DNA of 64,000 nucleotides, from positions 1,984,001 through 2,048,000 of the forward strand of contig NZ_CP109999.1 in NCBI RefSeq assembly GCF_025947145.1, written 5' to 3'. The notes under the pieces are model-generated. The model made no database searches, was not told where the DNA came from, and saw only the letters and a program-made list of their open reading frames with translations. Within the stretch, counting starts at the first letter, position 1. Each line of letters opens with the position of its first letter. This stretch comes from Flavobacterium sp. N1994 (GTDB lineage Bacteria; Bacteroidota; Bacteroidia; Flavobacteriales; Flavobacteriaceae). The position numbers and the translations under genes are program-made. Positions 25,492-36,008 of the stretch are shown one piece after another.

Positions 25492-26256
25492 CTAACTTAT
25501 TTTAAACTCATCTTTATCATTCAGAAAAGCCAATTTGTTTCGTGTTTCTAGCAAATTTGCCTTGTTTAATTCTACAATAAAAACGGCATCTGCTTCTTGT
25601 GGCTCCAACAAATAGTTGCCAAGAAAATCTACCACTTGAGAATGTCCAACATACTCATGATGGTTATCATCCTTACCAATGCGGTTTACTCCAATAGTAT
25701 AACACATATTTTCGACAGCTCTTGCTTTTAGTAAAATATCCCAAGCATTGACACGTACTTTAGGCCAGTTAGCAACATACAGCAACACATCATAATCTTC
25801 TACATTTCGCGAAAAAACTGGGAAACGCAAATCGTAACAAACCAACGGACAGATTTTATATCCCTTATATTCTATTACCAATTTATCTTTTCCGGCGGTA
25901 TAAAATTCATTTTCGCCAGCCAGTGAAAACAAATGTCTTTTATCATAGGTTTTAATGTCTCCATTAGGAAAAACAAAAACCAACCGATTATAATAATTGC
26001 CTTTTTCTTCGATAACTAAGCTCCCTGTGATGGCGCAATTTTTGGCTTTTGCCAAATGTTGGAGCCAGGAAACCGTTTCTCCTTCCATCGTTTCTGCCAC
26101 TTGTTTTGGATTCATAGTAAACCCTGATGAAAACATTTCGGGAAGCACAATCAAATCAACGTCTTCCATAAAGCCTGTAATTTTTTGTGCCAAATGGCTT
26201 CGGTTTTCAATTGGGTTTTCCCAAGCTAACGAGGTTTGAACTAAGGCTATTTTCAT
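25492..26256 (-). CDS. Carbon-nitrogen hydrolase (omega-amidase/nitrilase superfamily)
   Basis: A 254-residue hydrolase with the nitrilase Glu-Lys-Cys triad: Glu40 in LPEMFSSGF, Lys106 in YDKRHLF and Cys140 in VCYDLRFP. The length and the DLRFP context match the YafV/Nit2 omega-amidase branch, which deamidates alpha-ketoglutaramate and alpha-ketosuccinamate in the cytoplasm. There is no signal peptide. It begins 2 bases after the GH92 gene stop, so the transcript is shared, although a metabolic link to mannosidase is not obvious. Confidence 0.9.
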   Translation of the reverse strand: MKIALVQTSLAWENPIENRSHLAQKITGFMEDVDLIVLPEMFSSGFTMNPKQVAETMEGETVSWLQHLAKAKNCAITGSLVIEEKGNYYNRLVFVFPNGDIKTYDKRHLFSLAGENEFYTAGKDKLVIEYKGYKICPLVCYDLRFPVFSRNVEDYDVLLYVANWPKVRVNAWDILLKARAVENMCYTIGVNRIGKDDNHHEYVGHSQVVDFLGNYLLEPQEADAVFIVELNKANLLETRNKLAFLNDKDEFKIS

Positions 26257-26258
26257 GG

Positions 26259-29069
26259 TTATTTGATTGAAATTTCGTCAACAAAAATAAAAGCATCACC
26301 GCCAAAACCCTGATGCCATTCGGGTAGTTTCCCAAAATTATACGCTTTGACTTTTACGTATTTAGCTTTGGTGCTATTATTAGGGTGAAAGATAAATGTT
26401 TTGATACGATTTTCTGTTTCCTTTGGATCAATATCATTTAAAATGGTTCCTGCTAAAGTAAAATTGATATTATCATTCGAAACATAATAATCCACTCTAG
26501 TTGGCATCAATATCCAAGAACGCGAATCCTGAAGAAATCTGGAGTTAAATTCTTCAATCTCCTTTTCTGTTTTTAAATCAATCACTGCTTCAAAATCCTG
26601 CCCTTGATACCCCTGCCAATCGCCTTTTCTCCAGTTTTCTGTTCCAAATATCCCATCAATCAACCCTTCTGGACCACCAGCATGATATTGTGGATTGTAG
26701 GTTGATTTGATGTCGATAGTGTAATTGTTAGGTTTTTTGAAGAAGGTAGATTTTACTATATTGCTTTCTTTCCTATCATTGATACTTTTTGCGAGTATTT
26801 CAATTGTTTCATTAACAACTATTGGTTTTGTGTATAAACTCCAAACTTTATCTTTTGCTGCATCATTATTTCCGTTTATCAAATAGTAGATTTTAGCATT
26901 TGGGTTTTGAGAAATTATTTCAATAGTCATTTTATCCTTAAACGCTTTGCTTTCTGCCTGAATTACTGGAACAGTAACAATATTTGGAGCATAATATTTG
27001 TTATCTCTTTTAAATCCACTTTCTGATTTATCACAAATCAGTATTTCCTTTTTATTAGTTTCTTCTCCTGTTATTTTTTCATAATTAATCTTAACACTTT
27101 TAAAAAGTGATTTAGTATCGTCCCAGTATGGCAATCCGGGAGTAACATCATAAAATCCCATAGAGCTTAGCACATACCAAGCACTCATTTGTCCGCAGTC
27201 TTCATCACCAATCAAACCATCGGGAGCATTTTTATAGAAATTATTTAAAATGTAATGAACTTTCTCGGTTGTCTTTTCTGGCTTACCAACATAATTATAC
27301 AAATAGGCAATATGATGACTTGGCTCGTTCCCGTGAGCATATTGACCTATTAATCCGGTAACATCAGCTTGTTCGCGACCTGTTGTTTTGCTTTCGCTGT
27401 TGAACATTTCGTCTAACTTGGCTTCAAATTTTGCTGCCCCGCCGTAAGCTTCAATCATCCCAGGAATATCTTGTGGAACGAAGAATGAATATTGCCAGCT
27501 GTTGCCTTCTGTAAAGTTATTGTTGATTTCCTTTGGGTCAAAAGGTTTGTCCCAACCCCCATTTTTCTTAGGTCGCATAAATCCTGTATTCCAATCAAAG
27601 ACATTTTTCCAACTTTGAGAACGTTGCATGAAGTAGTCGTAATCCTCTTTTTTATTTACAATCATTGCCATTTGCGCAATACACCAATCGTCGTAAGCAT
27701 ATTCCAAAGTTTTAGAAACACTTTCATGTTCGTCATCCATTGAAATAAAACCTTGCTTTTTATAGGCATCTAAACCTAAATGGTCTAGCATAGCCGAATG
27801 TTTTGCCGCCTCAAAAGCTTTTTCATAATCAAATCCTTTGATCCCTTTTGCCATAGCATCTGCCATTACAGAAACCGAGTGATAGCCTATCATACAATCA
27901 GTTTCATTGGAAGCCAATTCCCAAACGGGTAATCGTCCGCTTTGTTCATATTGAGCTAAAAATGTATTGATAAAATCGGCAGTGCGTTTCTTTTCAATTA
28001 AAGTATACAACGGATGCGCTGCTCTAAAGGTGTCCCAAAGCGAGAAAACCGAATAGTAATCAAATCCTATCGCTTGGTGAATTTGGTTGTCTCTCCCGCG
28101 GTATTTCCCATCTAAATCTTGAGCAATGTTAGGTTGCACCATGGTGTGGTATAAAGCGGTGTAGAAAATGGTGTTTTTGTCTTTATTGGTTTCTGTTATT
28201 TCTATTTTGGAAAGTTGTTTGTCCCAAAGTTGCTCGGCTTCTTTTTTGACTGTTTCAAAATTCCAGTCTTTGATTTCGGAACTATTTAATTTGGCACCAT
28301 CATAAGTGGTTGGAGAAAGAGAAACTTTAATTAAGATTTTTTCTCCTTTTTTGACCTGTTTAGAGAAACTCAAGGCTAATTGAGTTCCGGCAAAGAATGT
28401 ATCAGTTGCTTTAGCAGGAGCAAATCCGTTATTTCTAACGTTGTTGATTTTCATAGGAACGTTGAATTCTATTCGGGCATAAACATATTGGTCTTTGGCC
28501 CAAGCTTCACTTCTCCGTAGAACTTCTATCGTTTTACTATCAATGATTCTAACTTCACCTTCCAACAATTTATCTCTGTGATTTAAATCCAGAATAATAT
28601 TGGCTTGACCGCTTTTGTTGAAGGTATATTCGTGAAAACCTACTCGAGTTGACGTTGTTAATCTGACATCAATATTGTGTTTATCTAATTTCACAGCGTA
28701 AAATCCGGCAGATGCTTTTTCATTGGAATGAGAAAAAGTAGAGTTGTATTCTTTAGGATTCAATGTAGGTTCACCCATAGTTGGCATCAACATAATATCC
28801 CCAAAATCAGAACAACCCGTTCCGTTTAAATGCGTGTGAGAGAAGCCATAAATTATGGTGTCATCATAATGATATCCTGAACAACCATCCCAGCTACCAT
28901 CAATTCTGGTATCAGGAGACAATTGCACCATCCCAAACGGAACTGTTGCTCCAGGATAAGTATGACCATGACCTCCTGTTCCAATCATAGGATTTACATA
29001 TTGATGATACTTTTGACCGAAAACGGAAAAAGATAATAGTAATAGTAAACCTGAAAGTTTTTGTTTCAT
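26259..29069 (-). CDS. GH92 alpha-mannosidase, secreted
   Basis: A 936-residue glycoside hydrolase with a signal peptide (MKQKLSGLLLLLSFSVFGQ). The GH92 hallmarks are visible: YVNPMIGTGGHGHTYPGA at residues 24-41, GRLPVWELASNETDCMIGYH, NSWQYSFFVPQD, GNEPSHHIAYLYN and GDEDCGQMSAWYVLS. GH92 enzymes are calcium-dependent exo-mannosidases on N-glycan-type mannose. A C-terminal extension at about 690-936 contains a chitobiase-type beta domain and a discoidin/F5-F8-like carbohydrate-binding region (GGPEGLIDGIFGTENWR). No SusC/SusD pair is nearby, so it is not a classical PUL. Confidence 0.93.
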   Translation of the reverse strand: MKQKLSGLLLLLSFSVFGQKYHQYVNPMIGTGGHGHTYPGATVPFGMVQLSPDTRIDGSWDGCSGYHYDDTIIYGFSHTHLNGTGCSDFGDIMLMPTMGEPTLNPKEYNSTFSHSNEKASAGFYAVKLDKHNIDVRLTTSTRVGFHEYTFNKSGQANIILDLNHRDKLLEGEVRIIDSKTIEVLRRSEAWAKDQYVYARIEFNVPMKINNVRNNGFAPAKATDTFFAGTQLALSFSKQVKKGEKILIKVSLSPTTYDGAKLNSSEIKDWNFETVKKEAEQLWDKQLSKIEITETNKDKNTIFYTALYHTMVQPNIAQDLDGKYRGRDNQIHQAIGFDYYSVFSLWDTFRAAHPLYTLIEKKRTADFINTFLAQYEQSGRLPVWELASNETDCMIGYHSVSVMADAMAKGIKGFDYEKAFEAAKHSAMLDHLGLDAYKKQGFISMDDEHESVSKTLEYAYDDWCIAQMAMIVNKKEDYDYFMQRSQSWKNVFDWNTGFMRPKKNGGWDKPFDPKEINNNFTEGNSWQYSFFVPQDIPGMIEAYGGAAKFEAKLDEMFNSESKTTGREQADVTGLIGQYAHGNEPSHHIAYLYNYVGKPEKTTEKVHYILNNFYKNAPDGLIGDEDCGQMSAWYVLSSMGFYDVTPGLPYWDDTKSLFKSVKINYEKITGEETNKKEILICDKSESGFKRDNKYYAPNIVTVPVIQAESKAFKDKMTIEIISQNPNAKIYYLINGNNDAAKDKVWSLYTKPIVVNETIEILAKSINDRKESNIVKSTFFKKPNNYTIDIKSTYNPQYHAGGPEGLIDGIFGTENWRKGDWQGYQGQDFEAVIDLKTEKEIEEFNSRFLQDSRSWILMPTRVDYYVSNDNINFTLAGTILNDIDPKETENRIKTFIFHPNNSTKAKYVKVKAYNFGKLPEWHQGFGGDAFIFVDEISIK

Positions 29070-29086
29070 TGTAGTAAATAAAAAGC

Positions 29087-29926
29087 TTAATTATATTTCA
29101 ATTCAACATAAACTGGCAAATGATCCGATGGATATTTCAAGTCTTTAGAATCACTCAGCACTGCGTATTTTGTTACTTTAAAAGGATTCCCTTTAGATAA
29201 AAAGATATAATCTATAAGTGGCGTTACAACTTCATTGTGTTTAAACCCATTAAAGGTTCCCGATGGTCCAAAAGGGTTCTCTTCAGATATCTCTCGGCTG
29301 TCGTTCATTTCTTTTTTTAAATTGATGATTCGCTCCTCTTTGGGTTCCGAATTAAAATCGCCCATTAAAAATACTGGATAATTGTTGGTGTTGAGTTCCT
29401 TTATTTTGGATAGAATTAAAAGAATTGAATTTGTTCTAGCCAATTCTCCTTTATGGTCTAAATGCGTATTGAAAACCCAAAACGTTTGTTTGGTTACATC
29501 ATCTTTCAACAAGGCATAAGTGCAAACTCGGTTCAGTGCCGCATCCCAACCTTTCGAAATTTTATCAGGCGTTTCAGATAGCCAAAACGTATTTTCTTGA
29601 AGTACTTTAAATCGGTCTTTTTTGAAAAAAATATTGGAGGATTCCCCTTTTCCGACTCCGTCTCTTGCTATTCCTATATGATTGTATTTTGGTAATGCGT
29701 TAGCAATATCTTCCACTTGATTGGGCAATGCTTCTTGTATTCCGAAAAGATCTGGTTCGTAAAAAGCCATTTGAGAACACCAATAATCTTTCCTGTTGGG
29801 CCAAGCATTCTCTTTATCATTCGGAGTATCAAATCGAATGTTATAGGTCATCATTTTTAACTTTTGTCCTGAAGTTATTGTGGCAAATAGCAAAAGTATC
29901 ATCAATGAAAAGAAGCCTTTTTTCAT
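29087..29926 (-). CDS. Secreted endonuclease/exonuclease/phosphatase-family protein
   Basis: The start ATG at 29926 (MKKGFFSLMILLLFATITSG) gives a signal peptide; an upstream in-frame TTG is not favoured. The EEP fold motifs are present: MTYNIRFD, GIQEALPNQ, FNTHLDHKG, MGDFNSEP and SDHLPVYVEL at the C-terminus. Such proteins cleave phosphodiesters in nucleic acids, lipids or inositol phosphates; the substrate here is unknown. It is 17 bases upstream of GH92 on the same strand, so it likely co-transcribes and acts on the same extracellular material. Confidence 0.88.
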   Translation of the reverse strand: MKKGFFSLMILLLFATITSGQKLKMMTYNIRFDTPNDKENAWPNRKDYWCSQMAFYEPDLFGIQEALPNQVEDIANALPKYNHIGIARDGVGKGESSNIFFKKDRFKVLQENTFWLSETPDKISKGWDAALNRVCTYALLKDDVTKQTFWVFNTHLDHKGELARTNSILLILSKIKELNTNNYPVFLMGDFNSEPKEERIINLKKEMNDSREISEENPFGPSGTFNGFKHNEVVTPLIDYIFLSKGNPFKVTKYAVLSDSKDLKYPSDHLPVYVELKYN

Positions 29927-29983
29927 ACGAATCAAAATCTATAATTAGTTACTGTAAATATAACTCAATAGATTTTATACTAT

Positions 29984-30012
29984 AAAAAAACGCACCCAAA
30001 ATTGAGTGCGCT
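29984..30012 (-). terminator. Terminator after sdhB
   Basis: A stem CGCAC / GTGCG (29991-29995 and 30006-30010), extended by CAA/TTG inside with one mismatch, is followed on the minus strand by a run of T. It ends the sdhCAB transcript. Confidence 0.75.
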
Positions 30013-30035
30013 TTGTATAATTTAACGAGAGTGAA

Positions 30036-30797
30036 TTATTTCAGACTTGCTGCCAAATATTCTCTGTTCATTCTAGCAATGTTTTCGAGAGAGATTCCTT
30101 TTGGACATTCCACCTCACAAGCTCCTGTGTTAGTACAATTTCCGAATCCTTCTTCGTCCATTTGACGTACCATATTTAAAACTCTTTGTGTAGCTTCTAC
30201 TTTTCCTTGTGGTAATAATGCATATTGAGAAACTTTGGCTCCAACGAATAGCATAGCCGAACCATTTTTACAAGTCGCCACACAAGCACCACAACCAATA
30301 CAAGCCGCTGCTTCAAAAGCTCTATCCGCATCGTGTTTTGGAATTGGAGTGGCATTAGCATCAATCGTTCTACCTGATGTGTTTACCGATACGAATCCTC
30401 CCGCTTGTTGAATTCTATCGAAAGCACTTCTATCAACTACTAAATCTTTTACTACAGGGAACGCTTTACTTCTCCATGGTTCGATATAAATAGTGTCACC
30501 GTCTTTAAACTTACGCATGTGCAATTGACACGTTGTAGTTCCGGTTTCTGGTCCATGAGCTCTTCCATTGATATACAATGAACACATTCCACAGATTCCT
30601 TCACGACAATCATGGTCGAAAGCTACTGGCGATTTTTTTTCATTGATTAATTGTTCGTTCAGTTGGTCTAACATTTCCAAAAACGAACTTGCAGTTGAAA
30701 CATTATCTAATTTATAAGTTTCCATGCTGCCTTTAGATTTAGCATCTTTCTGACGCCAAATTTTAAGGTTTATATTGATATTTTTTGCTGAAGACAT
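30036..30797 (-). CDS. sdhB: Succinate dehydrogenase / fumarate reductase iron-sulfur subunit
   Basis: The electron-transfer subunit of complex II, at 253 residues. The 2Fe-2S cysteines lie in CREGICGMC with a further Cys in TTCQLHM. The 4Fe-4S and 3Fe-4S clusters lie in [15 protein letters not shown] and [15 protein letters not shown]. It passes electrons from the flavin in SdhA to the quinone site near SdhC. It is the last of three genes (sdhC-A-B) and starts 8 bases after the sdhA stop. The arrangement with a single b558 membrane subunit is standard for Bacteroidetes. Confidence 0.97.
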   Translation of the reverse strand: MSSAKNININLKIWRQKDAKSKGSMETYKLDNVSTASSFLEMLDQLNEQLINEKKSPVAFDHDCREGICGMCSLYINGRAHGPETGTTTCQLHMRKFKDGDTIYIEPWRSKAFPVVKDLVVDRSAFDRIQQAGGFVSVNTSGRTIDANATPIPKHDADRAFEAAACIGCGACVATCKNGSAMLFVGAKVSQYALLPQGKVEATQRVLNMVRQMDEEGFGNCTNTGACEVECPKGISLENIARMNREYLAASLK

Positions 30798-30805
30798 AAT
30801 GTATA

Positions 30806-32815
30806 TTATTTGTAATTTCTAGCTGCAATTTTTATAAACTCGTATTTCAATTCCTCTTTGTTCAGAATCTCTTTGCTGATGTCGTAGCCCATATATTCCC
30901 AGGCACTAACAAATGAGAAGTTTTCGTCATCACGAAGTGTTTCTCCTTCAGAATCCTGATACTCTTCACGGAAGTGACCTCCGCAAGATTCATTACGTTG
31001 CAAAGCATCCATAGCCATTAATTGTCCTAAGTCGATAAAGTCGGCAACTCGCATTGCTTTTTCTAACTCTTGATTCAATTCATCCGCACTTCCTGGCACG
31101 TAAACGTCTTTGTAGAATTCTTCTTTTAAAGCGGCAATTTCAGAAATGGCTTCTTTCAAGCCTTTTTCGTTTCTTGCCATCCCCACTTTATTCCACATAA
31201 TCAAACCTAATCTTTTGTGGAAATGATCTACCGATTTAGAACCGTTGTTGTTCAAGAATTTATTGATGGTTTCTTTTACACTGTTTTCAGCTTCAGCAAA
31301 TTCAGGTGAATCTGTTGAAATTTTCCCAGTTCTGATTTCATCCGCTAAATAATTCGATACGGTGTAAGGCAATACAAAATAACCATCGGCCAAACCTTGC
31401 ATCAAGGCAGAAGCTCCCAATCTATTCGCTCCATGGTCAGAAAAGTTAGCTTCTCCAGCAACGAAACAACCTGGAATGGTGGATTGCAAATTATAATCTA
31501 CCCAAACACCACCCATAGTGTAGTGAACGGCTGGATAAATTTTCATTGGCGTTTCATATGGATTCTCGTCGGTGATTTTTTCATACATCGCGAAAAGGTT
31601 ACCATATTTTTCTTCCAACCAAGCTTTTCCTAAACGAGTAGTTTCTTCAGGAGTTGGATTATGATTTCCTTGTGCGTAAGCTGCTTGTTTCCCTTTGCTT
31701 TGAATCTCGGTAGAGAAATCTAAATAAACACCTTCATTGGTGTCATTTGCTTCAATTCCATGACCTTGGTCACACATTTCTTTAGCAGCTCTGGAGGCTA
31801 CATCACGTGGCACAAGGTTACCAAAAGCAGGATATCTTCTTTCTAGGAAATAATCCCTTTGATCTTCACTTAATTGTGTAGGTTTTAATTTTCCTTCGCG
31901 AATGGCTTCGGCATCTTCTTTTTTCTTTGGCACCCATATACGACCAGAATTACGCAACGATTCTGACATCAAAGTCAATTTTGCCTGATTAGTTCCATGT
32001 ACTGGAATACAAGTGGGGTGAATTTGTACAAAACAAGGATTAGCAAATAAGGCCCCTCTTTTGTGCACTTTCCAACCTGCAGTTACGTTACTTCCCATGG
32101 CATTTGTAGAAAGGAAATACACATTTCCGTAACCTCCAGAAGCAATAACTACCGCATGAGCTGAGTGTCTCTCTAATTCTCCAGTAACTAAATTACGAGC
32201 AATAATTCCACGAGCTTTACCATCAACTTTTACTAAGTCTAGCATTTCATGACGATGAAACATCTGAACTCTACCTAATCCTATTTGTCTTGACAAAGCT
32301 GAATAAGCACCTAATAATAATTGTTGTCCAGTTTGTCCTGCTGCATAAAAAGTACGTTGAACTTGAGTTCCACCAAACGAACGGTTATCTAACATTCCAC
32401 CATAATCACGAGCAAAAGGAACTCCTTGAGCCACACATTGGTCAATGATATTAGCCGACACTTCAGCTAAACGATGAACGTTCGCTTCACGTGCTCTGTA
32501 ATCACCCCCTTTTATGGTATCATAAAATAATCTATATGTACTATCACCGTCATTTTGGTAATTCTTAGCGGCATTGATTCCTCCTTGAGCTGCAATAGAG
32601 TGAGCTCTTCTTGGTGAATCTTGGAAACAGAATGCTTTAACATTATACCCCATTTCTCCCAAGGAAGCAGCAGCAGAAGCACCAGCCAAACCAGTTCCCA
32701 CAACGATAATATCGATTTTGGGTCTGTTGTTAGGCGCCACTAATTTTAAATGATCTTTATAATCGGTCCATTTGTCCGAAATTGGACCTTCAGGTATTTT
32801 TGAATCTAGTTTCAT
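30806..32815 (-). CDS. sdhA: Succinate dehydrogenase / fumarate reductase flavoprotein subunit
   Basis: The catalytic subunit with covalent FAD, at 669 residues. The dinucleotide-binding motif is [19 protein letters not shown] (residues 37-55), and the FAD-attachment region is [14 protein letters not shown]. Substrate-site residues lie in HPTCIPVHG and [13 protein letters not shown], followed by [21 protein letters not shown]. It oxidises succinate to fumarate in the TCA cycle, facing the cytoplasm. It lies 10 bases from sdhC. Confidence 0.97.
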   Translation of the reverse strand: MKLDSKIPEGPISDKWTDYKDHLKLVAPNNRPKIDIIVVGTGLAGASAAASLGEMGYNVKAFCFQDSPRRAHSIAAQGGINAAKNYQNDGDSTYRLFYDTIKGGDYRAREANVHRLAEVSANIIDQCVAQGVPFARDYGGMLDNRSFGGTQVQRTFYAAGQTGQQLLLGAYSALSRQIGLGRVQMFHRHEMLDLVKVDGKARGIIARNLVTGELERHSAHAVVIASGGYGNVYFLSTNAMGSNVTAGWKVHKRGALFANPCFVQIHPTCIPVHGTNQAKLTLMSESLRNSGRIWVPKKKEDAEAIREGKLKPTQLSEDQRDYFLERRYPAFGNLVPRDVASRAAKEMCDQGHGIEANDTNEGVYLDFSTEIQSKGKQAAYAQGNHNPTPEETTRLGKAWLEEKYGNLFAMYEKITDENPYETPMKIYPAVHYTMGGVWVDYNLQSTIPGCFVAGEANFSDHGANRLGASALMQGLADGYFVLPYTVSNYLADEIRTGKISTDSPEFAEAENSVKETINKFLNNNGSKSVDHFHKRLGLIMWNKVGMARNEKGLKEAISEIAALKEEFYKDVYVPGSADELNQELEKAMRVADFIDLGQLMAMDALQRNESCGGHFREEYQDSEGETLRDDENFSFVSAWEYMGYDISKEILNKEELKYEFIKIAARNYK

Positions 32816-32825
32816 TTACTTGAAA

Positions 32826-33491
32826 TTATTGATTAAAATGATGAAACAATGCAATAAAAATAAATCCGAATGGGACAATTATTGCAAACGCATATCCTAG
32901 TTTATGAAGTGCTCTCGAAAATTTATTGTTGAATCCAACGGATTGGAACGAAGAATTGAATCCATGCCATAAATGTAAAAACAATAAGAAGAAAGCCAAA
33001 CAATACAAGCCTGTACGAATTGGACTTTCAAATTTGTGAACTAATTCTGGATAATATCTTGTAGCATCTAACGGATTGGCTTCAACGTATTTGTAAACCA
33101 TTTCAGGAAACCAAAAATCATAGAAGTGTAATCCAAGGAAAGCTAAAACTACAGAACCCGAAATAATCATATTTCTGGATGCCCAAGAAGAATTAGCTGC
33201 CCCATTGTTTTTAGCATAGCCAATAGGTCTTGCGCTTCTGTTTTTAAAATCTAAAACGAATCCCATCACAAAGTGAAAGACAACTCCTGCTGCTAAAATA
33301 GGTTGCATGACAAACTGAATCAACGGATTGTACCCCATAAAATGAGAACAAGCATTGAAGGTGTCTGCGCTAAATACCGAAGTTAAATTAATAGTGAAAT
33401 GAAGTGCTAAAAAAGATACTAAGAAAAGTCCAGAAAGTGCCATGGCAACTTTTTTTGCAATGGACGAACTCAAAATAGAAGATTTTGCCAT
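32826..33491 (-). CDS. sdhC: Succinate dehydrogenase cytochrome b558 subunit
   Basis: The di-haem membrane anchor of Bacteroidetes complex II: about 221 residues and five predicted membrane segments, with helix-borne His residues in LALHFTINLT, SHFMGYN, VVFHFVMGF, LGLHFYDFW and FLHLWHGF as likely haem ligands. The start MAKSSILSSSIAKK at 33491 is preferred over a codon 30 bases upstream, because the promoter -7 element at 33523-33530 would place the transcript start close to that upstream codon. It is the first gene of the operon. Confidence 0.93.
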   Translation of the reverse strand: MAKSSILSSSIAKKVAMALSGLFLVSFLALHFTINLTSVFSADTFNACSHFMGYNPLIQFVMQPILAAGVVFHFVMGFVLDFKNRSARPIGYAKNNGAANSSWASRNMIISGSVVLAFLGLHFYDFWFPEMVYKYVEANPLDATRYYPELVHKFESPIRTGLYCLAFFLLFLHLWHGFNSSFQSVGFNNKFSRALHKLGYAFAIIVPFGFIFIALFHHFNQ

Positions 33492-33522
33492 AAGAATGAA
33501 TAATTTATTTAAAAAAATCAAA

Positions 33523-33553
33523 CAAAAATACAGCTATTTGACCTTAACTACAA
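33523..33553 (-). promoter_or_regulatory. Promoter of sdhCAB
   Basis: On the minus strand, TTG (33551-33553), 20 bases, then TATTTTTG (33523-33530). This leaves about 30 bases of leader before the preferred sdhC start. Confidence 0.7.
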
Positions 33554-33652
33554 CCTTTTCGGAGTAATTTATAATCAATTTAAAGTAGTTTAACAGTTGT
33601 TGATTTACAACTATTTAAATGATGTTTTTTGAGCCAAAATCGTTAAACAAAA

Positions 33653-34519
33653 CTATTTCACATAGGTCGGAATCAGTCCTCGCAACCCCATGTCAACCAC
33701 ATTTTCTCCTGCTGCAGGTTCATATTTCCCATCAGCATTAACTTCATGCCATTCAAAACTGTGATTAATAGATAAGGATAGTGTAACGGTTACATCTCTA
33801 GTCTCAGTACCATCAATCACTAAATTTGATGCAAATCTTCCAGTAACTACGCAGGAATTAAGTGGAATTGGCGAGGTTGAATTGATTGGATTTGGAACGG
33901 TAGTGGCACCAGCTGGTGCTTGCCCAGAAGTAGAATACGGCTGATCATTCAAACCAAAAGCCCAATACCCTTGTGCTCTGTTCCCATTTACAGGAAAGAT
34001 ATTATTGCCGATGTTAAACGTGGTTAAATAAGTATTAAATCCAACAAAACTAGCTAAGGTTCCAGCATAATCTACTCCAGCACTACGAACATTTATCTGA
34101 TAATTTTGATATGCTAAAGACACACGAATCCATTCATAACTTCCTGCCGTTACTTGGCTTAATGGAATTTTTAAGAACACTTCATCTTGAGCTACAATTT
34201 TTTCTCTCGAAAAATCAATGGCATTGCCACCACCAATAGTAGTTTCAGCTCCGTGGTAAACAATGGTTCCTTGCCCTAATTGGGTGTTGGCATTCGGCGC
34301 TAATTCTATATAATGTGAACCAAGTGTATTAAAAATGGGTGATTGTGCAGCATTGCCAGCAGGAATGGTTGAAGGTTGCCCAAAGTTATTTAACCTGGCT
34401 TGATTGGGGTCAAATTTAAACTTGATAATCAACATAGGCTCACTTGCCGATTCACTAGTACAGGAATAAAGTGAGACCATGGTAATAACTAACAATAATA
34501 AGATATAGGATTTTTTCAT
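33653..34519 (-). CDS. Lipoprotein of unknown function (288 aa)
   Basis: The lipoprotein signal is MKKSYILLLLVITMVSLYSC with lipobox Cys20, then TSESASEP. The mature part is beta-rich and contains motifs I recall from an unnamed flavobacterial family: KFKFDPNQARLNNFG, AGNAAQSP, YHGAETTIGGGNAIDFS and SYEWIRVSLAYQNYQI. A weak similarity in layout to MbnP-like copper-binding domains exists, but I see no histidine/methionine cluster to support it. It is a single gene, divergent from pepP. Confidence 0.65.
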   Translation of the reverse strand: MKKSYILLLLVITMVSLYSCTSESASEPMLIIKFKFDPNQARLNNFGQPSTIPAGNAAQSPIFNTLGSHYIELAPNANTQLGQGTIVYHGAETTIGGGNAIDFSREKIVAQDEVFLKIPLSQVTAGSYEWIRVSLAYQNYQINVRSAGVDYAGTLASFVGFNTYLTTFNIGNNIFPVNGNRAQGYWAFGLNDQPYSTSGQAPAGATTVPNPINSTSPIPLNSCVVTGRFASNLVIDGTETRDVTVTLSLSINHSFEWHEVNADGKYEPAAGENVVDMGLRGLIPTYVK

Positions 34520-34658
34520 TTTGAATTTCTTTGATGCTTGGACGAAAATAATCGATTTATGTTAAATGATAACGGCAAAAAGCTATTTTTATTACATTTG
34601 AAAAGAATAAATCAAGAATCAATTTATCCAACAATCTAATTATCTAAGAAGTCTTATA

Positions 34659-35951
34659 ATGAAATACCATCAAATAGACCGCCAATTGTTTATCAAAAAC
34701 AGAGCAAAGTTTGTAGCACAAATGAAACCTAACAGCGTTGCTGTTTTTAATTCTAATGATATTTACCCTGTTTCTGCCGATAGTACTTTACCTTTTGCAC
34801 AACACCGCGACATCTTTTATTTAAGTGGCGTCGACCAAGAAGAAAGCATCTTATTGCTTTTTCCAGATGCTCCTTATGAACATTTGAAAGAAGTTTTATT
34901 TCTAAAAGAAACAAACGAACACATCGCGATTTGGGAAGGAGAAAAACTTACTAAAGACCGTGCTTTTGAAGTATCGGGTATTAAATCTGTCATTTGGCTA
35001 CAGGATTTCCACAAGACTTTGAAAGAAGTTATGGCTTACGCGGAAACGATGTACATCAATACCAACGAACATTACAGAGCTGCTATAGAAACGGAAACTC
35101 GTGAAGCCCGTTTTGTAAAATGGTGGAAAGAAAATTATCCGGCACACAAAGTAGAAAAGTCGAATCCAATACTACAAAGATTGCGCTCTGTAAAAGAAAG
35201 CGAAGAGCTAGATTTAATTCAAACAGCCTGCGACATTACCGAAAAAGGATACCGAAGAGTATTGCAATTTGTAAAACCAAGCGTAATGGAATACGAAATT
35301 GAAGCCGAGTTCGCTCACGAATTTCTTCGCAATCGTTCCAAAGGGTTTGCGTATACACCAATCATTGCGTCAGGAAACAATGCCAATGTGTTACACTATA
35401 TTGAAAACAACCAACAATGCCATGCTGGCGATTTAGTCTTGCTGGATGTAGGTGCTGAATATGCCAATTACTCTAGCGACATGACTCGTATGGTTCCCGT
35501 ATCAGGCAGATTTACGGATAGACAAAAAGAAGTTTACAACGCTGTCTTGAGAGTGAAAAACGAAGCAACAAAAATGTTGACCGTTGGTAATTTATGGAAA
35601 CAATACCATGTAGAAGTAGGTAAAGTAATGACATCAGAACTACTAGGCTTAGGTTTAATTGACAAAGCTGATATTCAAAACGAAAACCCAGACTGGCCAG
35701 CGTATAAAAAATATTTCATGCACGGCACGTCTCACCACATGGGATTAGACACCCATGATTATGGCTTACTTCACGAACCGATGCAAGCCAATATGGTCTT
35801 CACAGTAGAACCAGGTATCTATATTCCAACAGAAGGTTTCGGAATTCGTATTGAAGATGATGTGGTGATCCAAGCGAAAGGCGAACCTTTTAACTTAATG
35901 CGAAACATTCCTATTGAAGTGGAAGAGATTGAATCAATTATGAACTCTTAA
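34659..35951 (+). CDS. pepP: Xaa-Pro aminopeptidase (aminopeptidase P)
   Basis: A 430-residue cytoplasmic metallopeptidase that removes N-terminal residues preceding proline. It has an N-terminal creatinase-like domain (1-175) and a C-terminal pita-bread domain. The five di-manganese ligands are all present: Asp263 (LLDVGAEY), Asp274 (SSDMTR), His359 (HGTSHHMG), Glu384 (VEPGIY) and Glu399 (IRIEDD). It is monocistronic with its own terminator. Flavobacteria often have several homologues; this is the AMPP type. Confidence 0.95.
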   Translation: MKYHQIDRQLFIKNRAKFVAQMKPNSVAVFNSNDIYPVSADSTLPFAQHRDIFYLSGVDQEESILLLFPDAPYEHLKEVLFLKETNEHIAIWEGEKLTKDRAFEVSGIKSVIWLQDFHKTLKEVMAYAETMYINTNEHYRAAIETETREARFVKWWKENYPAHKVEKSNPILQRLRSVKESEELDLIQTACDITEKGYRRVLQFVKPSVMEYEIEAEFAHEFLRNRSKGFAYTPIIASGNNANVLHYIENNQQCHAGDLVLLDVGAEYANYSSDMTRMVPVSGRFTDRQKEVYNAVLRVKNEATKMLTVGNLWKQYHVEVGKVMTSELLGLGLIDKADIQNENPDWPAYKKYFMHGTSHHMGLDTHDYGLLHEPMQANMVFTVEPGIYIPTEGFGIRIEDDVVIQAKGEPFNLMRNIPIEVEEIESIMNS

Positions 35952-35969
35952 TTAGAAAAAAGATAATAG

Positions 35970-35997
35970 ACGGCTCACGAAAGTGGGTCGTTTTTTG
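35970..35997 (+). terminator. Terminator of pepP
   Basis: In RNA, ACGGCUCAC (35970-35978), a GAAA tetraloop and GUGGGUCGU (35983-35991) pair over 9 bp with G-U wobbles, followed by a T run. Confidence 0.75.
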
Positions 35998-36008
35998 TTA
36001 CCAATAGT

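Noticed and set aside
33653..34519. MbnP-like copper-binding assignment for the lipoprotein
   Set aside because: Only a loose resemblance in layout; no clear metal-binding residues could be pointed to.
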